Positions 54,851-63,913 of a DNA stretch of 64,000 nucleotides are shown here, one piece after another (the stretch's first letter is position 1; every line of letters starts with the position of its first letter). Below the pieces are notes generated by a model. It saw only the letters and a program-made list of their open reading frames with translations, was not told the origin of the DNA and did no database searches. Position numbers and translations under genes: made by a program. Origin of the DNA: Methylocystis sp. KS32 (GTDB lineage: Bacteria > Pseudomonadota > Alphaproteobacteria > Rhizobiales > Beijerinckiaceae); assembly GCA_002862095.1 (NCBI GenBank), contig PHSQ01000002.1, positions 620,001 through 684,000 of the forward strand, given 5' to 3'.

Positions 54851-56500
54851 ATGGCGAACAAGCTATATTACGGCGATAATCTCGGCGTTTTGCGCGAAAA
54901 CATCCGCGACGAGTCCGTGGACCTGATCTATCTCGACCCGCCATTCAACTCCAACGCCAGCTATAATGTGCTGTTCGCGTCGCCGGCGGGAGAGCGGTCG
55001 CGGGCGCAGATCGAGGCCTTCGACGACACTTGGCACTGGAACGACACGGCGGAACTCGCCTTCGACGAGGTTTTGAAGGGGCCGAACTCCCAAGCCGCCA
55101 TGATGTTGCGGGCGATGTGCAACGCGCTCGGCGACAACGACATGATGGCCTATCTCGCCATGATGGCGGTGCGCCTGATGGAACTGCATCGCGTGCTGAA
55201 GCCGACGGGCTCGCTGTATCTGCACTGCGATCCAACCGCGAGCCACTATCTGAAGGCGTTGCTGGACGCGGTGTTCGGAAAGGAAAACTTTCAGAACGAG
55301 ATCATATGGAAACGGACGGGATCACATGGCGGTTCGAAAAGATGGGGACCGCTCCATGACACCATTCTCTTCTATTCAAAGACAGATGATTTTTGTTGGA
55401 ACCGGACCTTCCAGGACTATGATGAAAGTTATCTGGAAAAATTTTATCGTTTCGAGGATGAGAAGGGCCGTTATCGTCTGGTCACCCTAACTGGCGCCGG
55501 GATCAGAAAGGGCGACTCCGGAAAGCCCTGGCGAGAAGTTGATCCGACGGCGTCCGGCCGCCATTGGGCGGCGCCGGCCGGCGCATTGCAAGAAGCATAT
55601 CCCGACCTCGTCCTCACGAGTCTCACGACTCAGGAAAAGCTGGAACTGCTCGAAAAGGCAGGCCTGATCTATTGGCCTTCCAAAGGTTCGGTTCCTCAAC
55701 AAAAACGATATTCGGATGAAAACCCCGGCGTGCCTCTTCAGGACATCGTTACCGACATCCGCCCTTTGTCATCTCAGTCTCGAGAACGCCTAGGCTACCC
55801 GACCCAAAAACCCGTCGCTCTGCTCGAACGCATCATCTCCGCCTCGTCCAACGAAGGCGATGTCGTGCTCGACCCCTTCTGCGGCTGCGGCGCCACCGTT
55901 CACGCGGCGCAAAAACTCGGGCGGACATGGATCGGCATAGACATCACCCATCTCGCCGTCGCCTTGATCGAGCGCCGCATGAAGGACGCCTTCTCCGGCC
56001 TGAAATACGAGGTTTACGGCGTGCCGAAGGACATCGCCGAAGCGCGCGACATCGCCGCGCGCGACAAGCATGAATTTCAAAAATGGATCGTCGCCACCAT
56101 CGGCGGCCAGCCCTACAAGGGCGGCAAGAAGGGCATGGATCGCGGCGTCGACGGCTATCTGCATTTCCGCGACGCCGACAAGAAACCGCAATTCGCCATC
56201 GTCAGCGTGAAGGGCGGCGCGATCAAGTCCGGCGACATCCGCGACCTCAAGGGCGTGATGGAGCGCGCGCAGGCGGCTCTCGGCATCTTTCTCACGCTGA
56301 ACGCGCCGACCCGGGAAATGGAGAAGGAAGCCGCGAGCGCCGGCCTTTACGAGACCGGCGGCCAGAAGATTCCGCGCATCCAGATCCTGACGGCCGAACA
56401 GGTGATCGACGACCGGCGGCCGCAAACGCCCTTCGGCCACACCGAGAGCCTGAAAAAGGCGAGCCCCGAAACGGGAGGGGGGCAGGGAAAGCTGCTTTGA
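54851..56500 (+). CDS. DNA methyltransferase fused to an Mrr-like nuclease domain
   Basis: 549 residues. N6-adenine/N4-cytosine-type methyltransferase: DPPF at residues 29-32 (motif IV) comes before the SAM-binding DPFCGCGAT near residue 341 (motif I), the order of the beta class. Residues about 145-310, the likely target-recognition region, have AT-richer codons than the rest. The C-terminal part (about 395-510) resembles Mrr-type restriction domains: GVDGYLHF with Asp434, then FAIVSVKGG with Lys454. A Ser replaces the usual Glu/Gln two residues before the Lys. Together it may be a one-protein restriction-modification enzyme or a methylase with a degenerate nuclease. No separate restriction gene is adjacent. 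Confidence 0.85.
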   Translation: MANKLYYGDNLGVLRENIRDESVDLIYLDPPFNSNASYNVLFASPAGERSRAQIEAFDDTWHWNDTAELAFDEVLKGPNSQAAMMLRAMCNALGDNDMMAYLAMMAVRLMELHRVLKPTGSLYLHCDPTASHYLKALLDAVFGKENFQNEIIWKRTGSHGGSKRWGPLHDTILFYSKTDDFCWNRTFQDYDESYLEKFYRFEDEKGRYRLVTLTGAGIRKGDSGKPWREVDPTASGRHWAAPAGALQEAYPDLVLTSLTTQEKLELLEKAGLIYWPSKGSVPQQKRYSDENPGVPLQDIVTDIRPLSSQSRERLGYPTQKPVALLERIISASSNEGDVVLDPFCGCGATVHAAQKLGRTWIGIDITHLAVALIERRMKDAFSGLKYEVYGVPKDIAEARDIAARDKHEFQKWIVATIGGQPYKGGKKGMDRGVDGYLHFRDADKKPQFAIVSVKGGAIKSGDIRDLKGVMERAQAALGIFLTLNAPTREMEKEAASAGLYETGGQKIPRIQILTAEQVIDDRRPQTPFGHTESLKKASPETGGGQGKLL

Positions 56501-56577
56501 CGGCCCTTCCAATTGCGCCAAAGCCTCCCCTGCCCTAAGACAAGCCTAAAAAAGGCGGCGAGAAGAGATCCAGGACC

Positions 56578-57441
56578 GTGCTGAAGACCCCGACCGACAC
56601 GCTCTGCGAATTGCGCGGCGAGATCGACCGCATCGACCTCGCCATGCACAAGCTGTTGATGCAGCGCGGCGAGATCATCGACCGGCTGATCGAAGTGAAG
56701 CGCGCGCAAGGCGGCGGCTGCGCTTTCCGCCCCGACCGCGAGGCCCAGATGATGCGGGCGCTGGTGGAACGCCACAAGGGCCTGCTGCCGCTCGACGCGG
56801 TGGAGGGCATCTGGCGCATCATCGTCTCCACCTTCACTTATGTTCAGGCGCATTATTCCGTTCACGCCGACGACTCCGGCGGCGACGCGCAGATGCGCGA
56901 CAGCGCCCGGTTCCATTTCGGCTTCACCGTGCCCTATGTCCCGCATCATGGCGCTCTGGCGGTGATCGATGCGGTGGAGCGCTCGGCCGGCGACCTCGGC
57001 GTGCTGCGTTCGCTCGGCGGCAGCGGCGACGGCGCCTGGTGGCTGCGCCTCGTCGGCGAAAAAGCGCCCAAGATCATCGCCCGCCTGCCCTTCGTCGAAC
57101 GCCCGGACCATCCCGCCGGGCTGCCGGTCTTCGTCGTCGCCAAGCCCGCCGCCGAGCTTGGGCCGCAGGACATCGCGCTCTATTCCCTGTCGCTGCCGCG
57201 ATGGGCGCATGGCGTGCCCGCCGCCATCGCCGCGGCGCAGGGCGAAATTCTCGCCAGCGCGCCCAAATCCGGCGGCCATGCCCTGCTCGTCGCCGCGCCC
57301 TCGCAGATCGGCGAGGACCGCATCGACGACGAGTTGCAAAAAGCCGGCGTCGCGGGCGCGAGCGTCGACGCCATCGGTGGGCACGCGTCGCGTTTCGAGA
57401 TGAACGAGGCCCGCGCCGGCGTTTTCGCGCCGAGGATTTGA
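56578..57441 (+). CDS. Chorismate mutase domain protein
   Basis: 287 residues from GTG 56578. The N-terminal AroQ-type helical domain (LCELRGEIDRIDLAMHKLLMQRG, read in parts) carries the conserved Arg/Lys positions for chorismate to prephenate. The C-terminal about 190 residues (FHFGFTVPYVPHHGALAV) are a domain often attached in Rhizobiales; its role is unknown to me. It opens an operon with hisC and tyrA, consistent with Phe/Tyr synthesis. Confidence 0.85.
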   Translation: MLKTPTDTLCELRGEIDRIDLAMHKLLMQRGEIIDRLIEVKRAQGGGCAFRPDREAQMMRALVERHKGLLPLDAVEGIWRIIVSTFTYVQAHYSVHADDSGGDAQMRDSARFHFGFTVPYVPHHGALAVIDAVERSAGDLGVLRSLGGSGDGAWWLRLVGEKAPKIIARLPFVERPDHPAGLPVFVVAKPAAELGPQDIALYSLSLPRWAHGVPAAIAAAQGEILASAPKSGGHALLVAAPSQIGEDRIDDELQKAGVAGASVDAIGGHASRFEMNEARAGVFAPRI

Positions 57442-57490
57442 TGTTCCATCTCCCGCGAACGGGAAGCAAAAAAACGAGGACAAACCCGCC

Positions 57491-58597
57491 ATGACCAGAC
57501 CCGTCCCGCGCGCGGGCGTGATGCAGATCGACGCTTATACGCCAGGCAAGAGCGCGGCGGCCAAAGTGCTCAATGGCGCGCGCGTCTATAAGCTCTCGGC
57601 CAATGAGACGCCGCTCGGCCCCTCGCCGCGCGCGGTGGAGGCGCTGCGCGAACTCGCGCCGCATATCGCGGATTATCCCGAGGGCTCGTCGCGCCTGCTG
57701 CGCGAGGCGATCGGCGCGCGCTACGGCCTCGATCCCGCGCGCATCGTCGCGGGCGCGGGCTCCGACCAGATTCTCGAACTGCTCGCGCTCGCCTATGTCG
57801 GGCCGGGCGACGAGGGCGTCTATAGCCAATACGGCTTTCTCGAATACAGAATCGTCATTCTGGCCGCCGGCGGCACGCCCAAAATCGCGCCGGAAACCAA
57901 TTACACCGCCAACGTCGACGCCCTGCTGGAGCAGGTGAACGACAACACCAAGATTATTTTCCTCGCCAATCCCAACAATCCGACCGGAACCTATCTTCCG
58001 ACCAAGGAGATCGCGCGGCTCGCCAATACGCTGCCGCCGCATGTGCTGCTGGTGCTCGACGCCGCTTACGCCGAATATGTGCGGGCCGAGGATTACGAGG
58101 CGGGCGCCGCGCTCGTCGCCGCGCGCGAGAATGTGGTGATGACCCGCACCTTCTCGAAGATATATGGCCTCGCCGGCCTGCGTCTCGGCTGGGGCTATGG
58201 CCCGCGCCATGTGATCGAGACACTCGACCGCATCCGCTCTCCCTTCAATGTTTCGAGCGCGGCTTCCGTCGCGGGCGTCGCCGCCTTGGAGGACCGCGCG
58301 CATATCGACGCCGCCGTCGCGCATAACGCCAAATGGCTCCCGTGGCTCTCGCAAAGCATCGCGGCGCTGGGGCTCGAGGTGCTGCCGAGCGTCGGCAATT
58401 TTCTCGCCATCCGCTTTCCCGACCAGGACGGATCGCGCGCCGCCGACGCCGACAAATATCTCACCGAGCGCGGCCTTATTCCGCGCGCCATAGGAGCCTA
58501 TGGGATGCCGCAGTTTCTGCGCCTCACCGTCGGCCCACGGGAAGCCAACGAGCGCGTGGTCGACGCGTTGAAGGATTTCATGCGAGGCCCTCGATGA
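57491..58597 (+). CDS. hisC: Histidinol-phosphate / aromatic aminotransferase
   Basis: 368 residues of a fold-type I PLP aminotransferase. The catalytic Lys is in TRTFSKIYGLAGLRLGW. NPNNPTGTYLP and the C-terminal FLRLTVGPREANERVV Arg region bind cofactor and substrate. Its place between chorismate mutase and prephenate dehydrogenase suggests action on prephenate or phenylpyruvate besides, or instead of, histidinol phosphate. The stop overlaps the tyrA start (ATGA). Confidence 0.9.
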   Translation: MTRPVPRAGVMQIDAYTPGKSAAAKVLNGARVYKLSANETPLGPSPRAVEALRELAPHIADYPEGSSRLLREAIGARYGLDPARIVAGAGSDQILELLALAYVGPGDEGVYSQYGFLEYRIVILAAGGTPKIAPETNYTANVDALLEQVNDNTKIIFLANPNNPTGTYLPTKEIARLANTLPPHVLLVLDAAYAEYVRAEDYEAGAALVAARENVVMTRTFSKIYGLAGLRLGWGYGPRHVIETLDRIRSPFNVSSAASVAGVAALEDRAHIDAAVAHNAKWLPWLSQSIAALGLEVLPSVGNFLAIRFPDQDGSRAADADKYLTERGLIPRAIGAYGMPQFLRLTVGPREANERVVDALKDFMRGPR

Positions 58598-59511
58598 GCT
58601 TGACGGAGCCGATCTTCAAGAAACTCTGCATCATTGGTCTCGGCCTGATCGGCTCCTCCATCGCCAGAGCCGCGCGCCTCAACGACGCCGTGAAGGAGAT
58701 CGCCGCGCTCGACTCCTCGCCGCAGGTGCTCGCGCGCGTGCGCGAACTCGGGCTGGCGGAAGACGCCAGCGGCGACATGCGGGCCGCGCTGAAGGACGCG
58801 GATCTCGTCATACTCTGCACGCCAGTGGGCGCGATCGGCGCCGTCGCGAAGGAAATCGCGCCTTATCTCGAACATGGCGCCGTGCTTTCGGACGTCGGTT
58901 CGGTGAAAGGCTCGGTGGTGGCGCAAGTCGCGCCCCATGTGCCGCAGGGCGTTCATTTCATTCCCGCGCATCCGCTCGCGGGCACGGAATATTCCGGACC
59001 CGACGCCGGCTTCGCCACGCTGTTCCATAATCGCTGGTGCATTCTCACCCCGCCCGCGGGCGAAAGCGACGCGGTGGAGGCGATGGCCGAATTCTGGAAG
59101 CGTCTCGGCGCCAAGGTCGAAACCATGTCGAGCGAACATCACGATCTCGCCCTCGCGGTGACGAGCCATCTGCCGCATCTCATCGCCTTCAACATCGTCG
59201 GCACGGCGGATCATCTGGAGCAGGTCGCCAAGCAGGAAGTCATCAAATTTTCCGCCTCCGGCTTTCGCGACTTCACCCGCATCGCCGCTTCCGACCCCAC
59301 CATGTGGCGCGATATTTTCCTCAACAACAAGGAAGCGGTCCTGGAGATGCTGTCGCGCTTCAACGGCGATCTGGAAAAGCTGCGCCTCATGATCGAGAAG
59401 GACGATGGCGACGGCCTGTTCGATCTCTTCACCCGCACCCGCGCGATCCGACGCGGCATCGTGGAGCAAGGCCAGGACACCGCCGCGCCGGATTTCGGCC
59501 GCACGCATTGA
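58594..59511 (+). CDS. tyrA: Prephenate / arogenate dehydrogenase
   Basis: 305 residues. The NAD-binding CIIGLGLIGSSIARAAR motif opens it; VGSVKGSVV, PAHPLAGTEYSGPD and the helical SHLPHLIAFNIV region are conserved TyrA features. It makes 4-hydroxyphenylpyruvate or tyrosine. ATG 58594 overlaps hisC; the longer upstream frame is a shadow of hisC. Confidence 0.93.
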   Translation: MSLTEPIFKKLCIIGLGLIGSSIARAARLNDAVKEIAALDSSPQVLARVRELGLAEDASGDMRAALKDADLVILCTPVGAIGAVAKEIAPYLEHGAVLSDVGSVKGSVVAQVAPHVPQGVHFIPAHPLAGTEYSGPDAGFATLFHNRWCILTPPAGESDAVEAMAEFWKRLGAKVETMSSEHHDLALAVTSHLPHLIAFNIVGTADHLEQVAKQEVIKFSASGFRDFTRIAASDPTMWRDIFLNNKEAVLEMLSRFNGDLEKLRLMIEKDDGDGLFDLFTRTRAIRRGIVEQGQDTAAPDFGRTH

Positions 59512-59634
59512 GAAACGCCTCTTCTTCCCGCGCGCTATCCACAGGCGCTGGGAAGAAGCCCTTCAAATGCGCCGCCACGGTCCTAATTACGCCGCGTTTC
59601 CGCCGCATCACTCCGCGCACAAGGCGTTGTGCTT

Positions 59635-59673
59635 GAAGGCTTTCGCAATCCAAGGTCGATTGCGAAAGCCTTC
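59635..59673. promoter_or_regulatory. Perfect 16-bp inverted repeat upstream of the DNA-binding/ParA-like pair
   Basis: GAAGGCTTTCGCAATC (59635-59650), a 7-base loop CAAGGTC, then GATTGCGAAAGCCTTC (59658-59673). The arms match perfectly. No T-run follows on either strand, so a simple terminator is unlikely. It ends 34 bp before the ATG of the small basic protein, a position suited to an operator or partition-like site. Confidence 0.7.
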
Positions 59674-59707
59674 GCGCGCAAACAGCGCAAGCGAAGAAAG
59701 CGATGCG

Positions 59708-60151
59708 ATGACGGCCAGGACTCCGCCGGCGAAGAAGCCTCCCGAGGACAAGGTGCTCGCCTTGCGCTCGGCGTTGCGCGCCGCGCCCAAGAAGCGCGCC
59801 AAGACCTCGCGCAGCCCGATCAAGGCCGCGGTCGCGCAATTGCGTTCCGACCTCCTCGCCTTTCGCGCCAAGGGATACAGCGGCGCGGAACTCGCGGCGA
59901 TCATGCGCGAACACGGTTTTGAAATCTCTCCGCGCACGCTGCTAAAATATCTGGCCGAACTGGCGCCGCGCAAAGCGGCGAAAAAGAAAAAGCCGCGATC
60001 TTCCCCGGCGCCCCAGTCGAAAGAGCCGCCGCCCCCCATGGAGCGCCAGTCTGAGCCCCCGCGGTCCTCCTTCTTCGCCGCAACGCTCGCCGCCCCGCAA
60101 CGAAGGAAGGCGAGCGACGTTCTTGGCCATTGGTTCGACGAAGATGTCTAA
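59708..60151 (+). CDS. Small basic protein with HTH-like core, partner of the ParA-like ATPase
   Basis: 147 residues. The Lys/Ala/Pro-rich N-terminus (1-45) and C-terminus (90-147) flank a core (VAQLRSDLLAFRAKGYSGAELAAIMREHG, read in parts) that looks like a helix-turn-helix: GYSGAELAAIMREHGFEISP then TLLKYL. Such cores occur in plasmid mobilisation and partition proteins. The gene overlaps the next by 8 bp (ATPase ATG 60144, stop 60149-60151). A perfect hairpin lies just upstream. DNA binding is inferred, not shown. Confidence 0.72.
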   Translation: MTARTPPAKKPPEDKVLALRSALRAAPKKRAKTSRSPIKAAVAQLRSDLLAFRAKGYSGAELAAIMREHGFEISPRTLLKYLAELAPRKAAKKKKPRSSPAPQSKEPPPPMERQSEPPRSSFFAATLAAPQRRKASDVLGHWFDEDV

Positions 60152-61061
60152 CCAACCGAACATCAAAACCACGATCCTCTCGGTTTTGGACAGGAAAGGC
60201 GCCTCCGGCATGACGACCGCCCCTCGAACCACAAGATTCCGCACGCCCGCATCGCTGGACGCCGTGAAGCGCGTGGCCCTCATCGCAAACGAAAAGGGAG
60301 GCGTGGGCAAATCCGTCTTCACGCGGACGCTGGTGGATTATCTGCGCTCGAAGGGCAAGCGCGTCGCGGCCTTCGACGCCGACGGCAGCGTCGGCGCCAC
60401 CGTGCGCGTGCTCGGAACGCGCGACGACAAGGGCGCGCTGGAGCGCGAACAAGACCCCGTGAACGGCGTCGGCTTTTACAACGGGCGCGCGGAAAACGAG
60501 CGCAACATCCTGCTCGACTCGATCGAAACGGGCGAAGCGCTCTACATACACGATCTCGCGGGCGGACTGCTCGCCGATTTGACGCGCATTGTCGATAGCG
60601 GCGAGGGCCTCGACGGCCTCATCGACGCTTTCGAGGCGCATGGCTATAGACTAACGGTCTTTCACGTCGTTTCGCCCGACGTCGGAGCCGCGCAATCGGT
60701 CGCGCGCTGGTTGACCCTCGTCGGCGACCGCGCCGACCATGTCGCGGTCATCAATCTCAAACACGGCAAGCCGCCAGCGGATTTCCCCTTCTGGTATGGT
60801 TTTGTCGACGCCAAGGGCGAAACGAAGGGCGGCAAGACGCGCAAGGCGCTGCTTGAATCGGGCGGCGTCGAAATCGAATTTCCCGCCCTGCCCTCCGGCA
60901 CTTTCGCAAAGCTCGACGCCGAAAACATCCGCTTCACGCGCGCGGAAAAAGCGGGGCTGCTGTCCATCACCGAACGCGCGCACATCGCGAAGTTCTTGCG
61001 CGACTTCGGCGAAAACCTCCTGCCCGCCCTGCCTTTTCTGGGCTTTCAGCTTCAGCGGTGA
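60144..61061 (+). CDS. Orphan ParA/MinD-like P-loop ATPase
   Basis: 305 residues. The deviant Walker A is KRVALIANEKGGVGKSVFTR (residues about 42-61), typical of ParA/MinD/TraL proteins, followed by RVAAFDADGSVGATVRVLG. Later elements include YIHDLAGGLLADLTRIVD and AVINLKHGKPP, consistent with the switch and base-recognition regions. An about 40-residue N-terminal extension precedes the fold. No ParB-like gene is present; the overlapping small basic protein is the evident partner. The family role is positioning of DNA or large cargo on membrane or nucleoid, and the cargo is unknown here. Confidence 0.82.
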   Translation: MSNQPNIKTTILSVLDRKGASGMTTAPRTTRFRTPASLDAVKRVALIANEKGGVGKSVFTRTLVDYLRSKGKRVAAFDADGSVGATVRVLGTRDDKGALEREQDPVNGVGFYNGRAENERNILLDSIETGEALYIHDLAGGLLADLTRIVDSGEGLDGLIDAFEAHGYRLTVFHVVSPDVGAAQSVARWLTLVGDRADHVAVINLKHGKPPADFPFWYGFVDAKGETKGGKTRKALLESGGVEIEFPALPSGTFAKLDAENIRFTRAEKAGLLSITERAHIAKFLRDFGENLLPALPFLGFQLQR

Positions 61062-61134
61062 ACCACGCTCGCGCGGGACTGGCGACGCCATTGTCGCAGT
61101 TGGGCGTCCTTTGGCGTTTTCGCGACGCGCCGGC

Positions 61135-61160
61135 GCGGCCTGCGAAAAGCCGCCTTTTTT
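61135..61160 (+). terminator. Probable terminator after the ParA-like gene
   Basis: GCGGC-(ctgcgaaaa region)-GCCGC followed by C and TTTTTT. The stem is short (5 bp) but the T-run is good, and the site lies 74 bp past the stop at 61061. Confidence 0.5.
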
Positions 61161-61207
61161 AATTATCCTCGCGTCAAATCCGATTCGAAAACGATTCGAA
61201 AGCGATC

Positions 61208-62326
61208 ATGTCGAAGGGAAAAATCGCGCGGCTTTGTCTTGCCTTCATGACGATCGCCCTGCCCGCGCGGGCGTTGGAGCTCTCGCATAACGCCAGCCAA
61301 ATCAGCGGCGCGGATGCGCGGACCGGCGTCTCCTTCCAATCAACGCTCGCGTCTCCAAGCCATGTCTCCGCCGATCTCTTCGTCGGCGCGAAGCAGATCC
61401 ACGCGGAGATCGACTACGCCTCCGACAGCCTCGGAGTTTGGAGTCTCACCAAAGCGAATGGCGCGCCCGCCGCGCTGGCGCCGCAGGACATCGCCGCCGT
61501 TCAACAATTGCGTTTTTTTCTTCCCGCAAGGATCGGCGCGACCGAGCTTCACGCCGACGCGCTTGCGAGCCTCGTCAATCTCGTCGCCAGCGCGCCCGCC
61601 GGCGTCACCATCAAGATCGCGACCGTCTCACTGTCTTACACCAGCATCTGCCCATTGATCGGGAGCAGCGACATCGCGAGCTATCGCCTGCCCTCGGGGA
61701 TGCAGCGCGCCTCGGTGACAGTCGGGCCGGCGTGCTATGTGGCGCCCGCGCTGGGCCGCTGCGGCGCGGCGGGCGGTCCCGACCCCGGCATCGGTCTCGC
61801 CCAGCGCTTCACCCAGCAATGCCTCGACCACGACCAATGCTGCGTCGCGACCGGCGACCGCTATGTCGATGGCGCCGATGTGTGCGGCAAGGCGGGCACC
61901 GACGAATGTATCCCTGAATTCATTCAGGCGGCGCCGGGCTTCTTCTTCGCGCCCGATTGCGGCGTCACCACCGGGACCTGGACCGACGACGCCGGCGCGG
62001 TCTGGTCGCTCACCGGCGGCGGACCGGGCATTGGCGAAAATCCCGCCATAAGCGGAACAGTGACGCCGCCGGGCTGCGCGCCCTACAGCGTCTCTGGCCT
62101 GCGCAATGGCGTGAGCCTTTATCTTTTCGCCGCCAATGGCGCGAAGGACGGCTGCGCCGCCTGGGTGGAGGTGAAGGCCTCCTTCTCCAACTGTAACGCC
62201 GCCAGCGGAACCTCGCTGAACTCGAATGGGCAAAGCGCCGCTTGGTCCTGGACCGAGAGTCGGAGGCGAATGACCCCCGCGAGCCTCGCGCAGCGGGCCG
62301 CCTCGCCCTGGAGCGGAGGGAACTGA
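61208..62326 (+). CDS. Secreted protein with a phospholipase A2-like HD motif
   Basis: 372 residues. A signal peptide (LCLAFMTIALPARA) precedes an N-terminal domain of about 120 residues. A cysteine-rich block follows with RCGAAGGPDPGIGLAQRF and CLDHDQCC at 205-212. The C-x2-HD-x-C arrangement (His208, Asp209) is the catalytic core of phospholipase A2 folds, with a Gly-rich loop before it as in the calcium-binding loop. The C-terminal part has further Cys pairs. Secretion and lipid cleavage are inferred; no known bacterial PLA2 family is identified with certainty. No operon partner is adjacent. Confidence 0.68.
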   Translation: MSKGKIARLCLAFMTIALPARALELSHNASQISGADARTGVSFQSTLASPSHVSADLFVGAKQIHAEIDYASDSLGVWSLTKANGAPAALAPQDIAAVQQLRFFLPARIGATELHADALASLVNLVASAPAGVTIKIATVSLSYTSICPLIGSSDIASYRLPSGMQRASVTVGPACYVAPALGRCGAAGGPDPGIGLAQRFTQQCLDHDQCCVATGDRYVDGADVCGKAGTDECIPEFIQAAPGFFFAPDCGVTTGTWTDDAGAVWSLTGGGPGIGENPAISGTVTPPGCAPYSVSGLRNGVSLYLFAANGAKDGCAAWVEVKASFSNCNAASGTSLNSNGQSAAWSWTESRRRMTPASLAQRAASPWSGGN

Positions 62327-62460
62327 GGCGGCGGCGAAATCGCCCCGCGCCCGCCGCTTCTCCCATGCGCCCCTTGCCCACGCGCCCTTTGCCGCCCGCG
62401 CGGCCCTTGCCCCCCGCCGCGAGCGGCCTATGATCGCGTTGTAAATTCGGGAAGAGCGAA

Positions 62461-63222
62461 ATGACCTCTGCGCCGCGGCAAGACCGGGTGACGGCGGCGG
62501 TTCTCGTCATTGGCGACGAGATACTCTCCGGCCGCACACAGGACGGCAACAGCCATTACATCGCGAAATATCTGGCGAGGATGGGAATCGACCTTTGCGA
62601 AATAAGGGTGGTTCCAGACATCGCGGAGGAGATCGTCGCGGCGGTGAACGCGGTGCGCGCGCGCTATACTTATGTCTTCACCACCGGCGGCATCGGTCCG
62701 ACCCACGACGATATCACCGCCGACGCCATCGCCAGGGCCTTCGGCGTCGGCATCGAGGAAAACGCCGAAGCCATCGCGATGCTGCTGGAGCGAATCAGGC
62801 CGGATCAGCTCAACGAGGCTCGGCGCCGCATGGCCCGCATCCCGCTCGGCGCGGAGCTGATCGAAAACAAGATTTCCAAGGCGCCGGGCTTCATGATCGG
62901 CAATGTGATCGTCATGGCCGGCGTGCCGATGATCATGGAGTCCATGCTCGACGCCATAGCCCCCAAACTGAGGAGCGGCGCGCGCGTGTTGGTCGAGACC
63001 ATCGACGCCGGCTCCATTCCCGAGGGGCGCTACGCCAAGGCGCTCGCCGCCCTCGCCGAGAGCTGGCCTCAGGTCGGCATGGGCTCCTACCCTCATTTCT
63101 CCAGCCAGGGCGTACGCAATCAGATCGTGCTGCGCTGCCGCGAGGCCGGGCCGCTGGCCTTGGCCAAGGAAGCCGTGCTAGCGATGCTTTCGGGTCTAGC
63201 CAACGATCGCGCGCCGGGGTGA
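62461..63222 (+). CDS. CinA-like molybdopterin-binding domain protein
   Basis: 253 residues matching the N-terminal domain of CinA (COG1058). VLVIGDEILSGRTQDGN, FTTGGIGPTHDDITADAIA and GAELIENKISKAPGFMIGNV are conserved. There is no C-terminal nicotinamide-deamidase domain. Standalone forms may act on ADP-ribose-type substrates. The stop is two bases before the gpt ATG, so the two are probably co-transcribed. Confidence 0.9.
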   Translation: MTSAPRQDRVTAAVLVIGDEILSGRTQDGNSHYIAKYLARMGIDLCEIRVVPDIAEEIVAAVNAVRARYTYVFTTGGIGPTHDDITADAIARAFGVGIEENAEAIAMLLERIRPDQLNEARRRMARIPLGAELIENKISKAPGFMIGNVIVMAGVPMIMESMLDAIAPKLRSGARVLVETIDAGSIPEGRYAKALAALAESWPQVGMGSYPHFSSQGVRNQIVLRCREAGPLALAKEAVLAMLSGLANDRAPG

Positions 63223-63224
63223 CC

Positions 63225-63716
63225 ATGGAAAACCGCAAGATACTCGCCCTCTCCTGGGACGCATTTCACGCCGACACCCGCGCGCTGGCGTCGCGTCTCG
63301 CCAGCCGGGGCGGCTTTTCCGCCATCGCGGCGGTGACGCGCGGCGGTCTCTTTCCCGCGGGCGTCATCGCGCGCGAACTCGGCATCAGGGTGGTCGATAC
63401 GGTCTGCGTCGCGAGCTACCACGAAGAGACCGAGCGCGGCGAGGTCGCGGTGCTGAAATCCCCTTCGCCGGAATTGCTTGCCCGCCCCAGCGCCGAAGTG
63501 CTCGTCATCGACGATCTGGTCGACACCGGCGCGACCGCGAAGCTCGTGCGCGAGCTTTTGCCCGACGCCCATTTCGCCACGGTTTACGCCAAGCCGCAGG
63601 GCCTGCCGCAGGTCGACACTTTCATCCGGCAAGTGGCGCAGGAGACCTGGATTTATTTCCCCTGGGACACGGGGCTGACCTTCCAGACCCCCATCGGCAA
63701 GGCGAAGAAGGCGTAA
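63225..63716 (+). CDS. gpt: Xanthine phosphoribosyltransferase
   Basis: 163 residues of a purine salvage PRTase. The PRPP-binding loop is VLVIDDLVDTGATAKLVREL, the N-terminus is KILALSWDAFHADTRALA, and AVTRGGLFPAGVIARELG and YFPWDTGL are conserved in Gpt. ATG 63225 lies just after the CinA-like stop. Confidence 0.94.
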   Translation: MENRKILALSWDAFHADTRALASRLASRGGFSAIAAVTRGGLFPAGVIARELGIRVVDTVCVASYHEETERGEVAVLKSPSPELLARPSAEVLVIDDLVDTGATAKLVRELLPDAHFATVYAKPQGLPQVDTFIRQVAQETWIYFPWDTGLTFQTPIGKAKKA

Positions 63717-63913
63717 CATCCTCATCGCGCGACGGGCGCAAGCCCCAGCCAGGCGCTGGCCCCGAGGGCGGCGGCGCCCTCCACGCTGGGACCGGCGAGA
63801 CCGCCCGCCGGTCGCGGCGCGGTCGATATCGCAAACGAGCGCATCGACGACGCAATCCAACGGCGATCGGGATCGAACCCCGCGGCAGGTCCAGATCGAC
63901 TTTTTAGGACGTG

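Noticed and set aside
59635..59673. Hairpin as tyrA terminator
   Set aside because: It lies 124 bp past tyrA and has no T-run on either side; operator or site function fits better.
63842..63900. Possible tRNA T-arm (GGGGTTCGATCCC on the minus strand)
   Set aside because: The T-stem does not pair properly and no acceptor, D or anticodon arms can be found around it.
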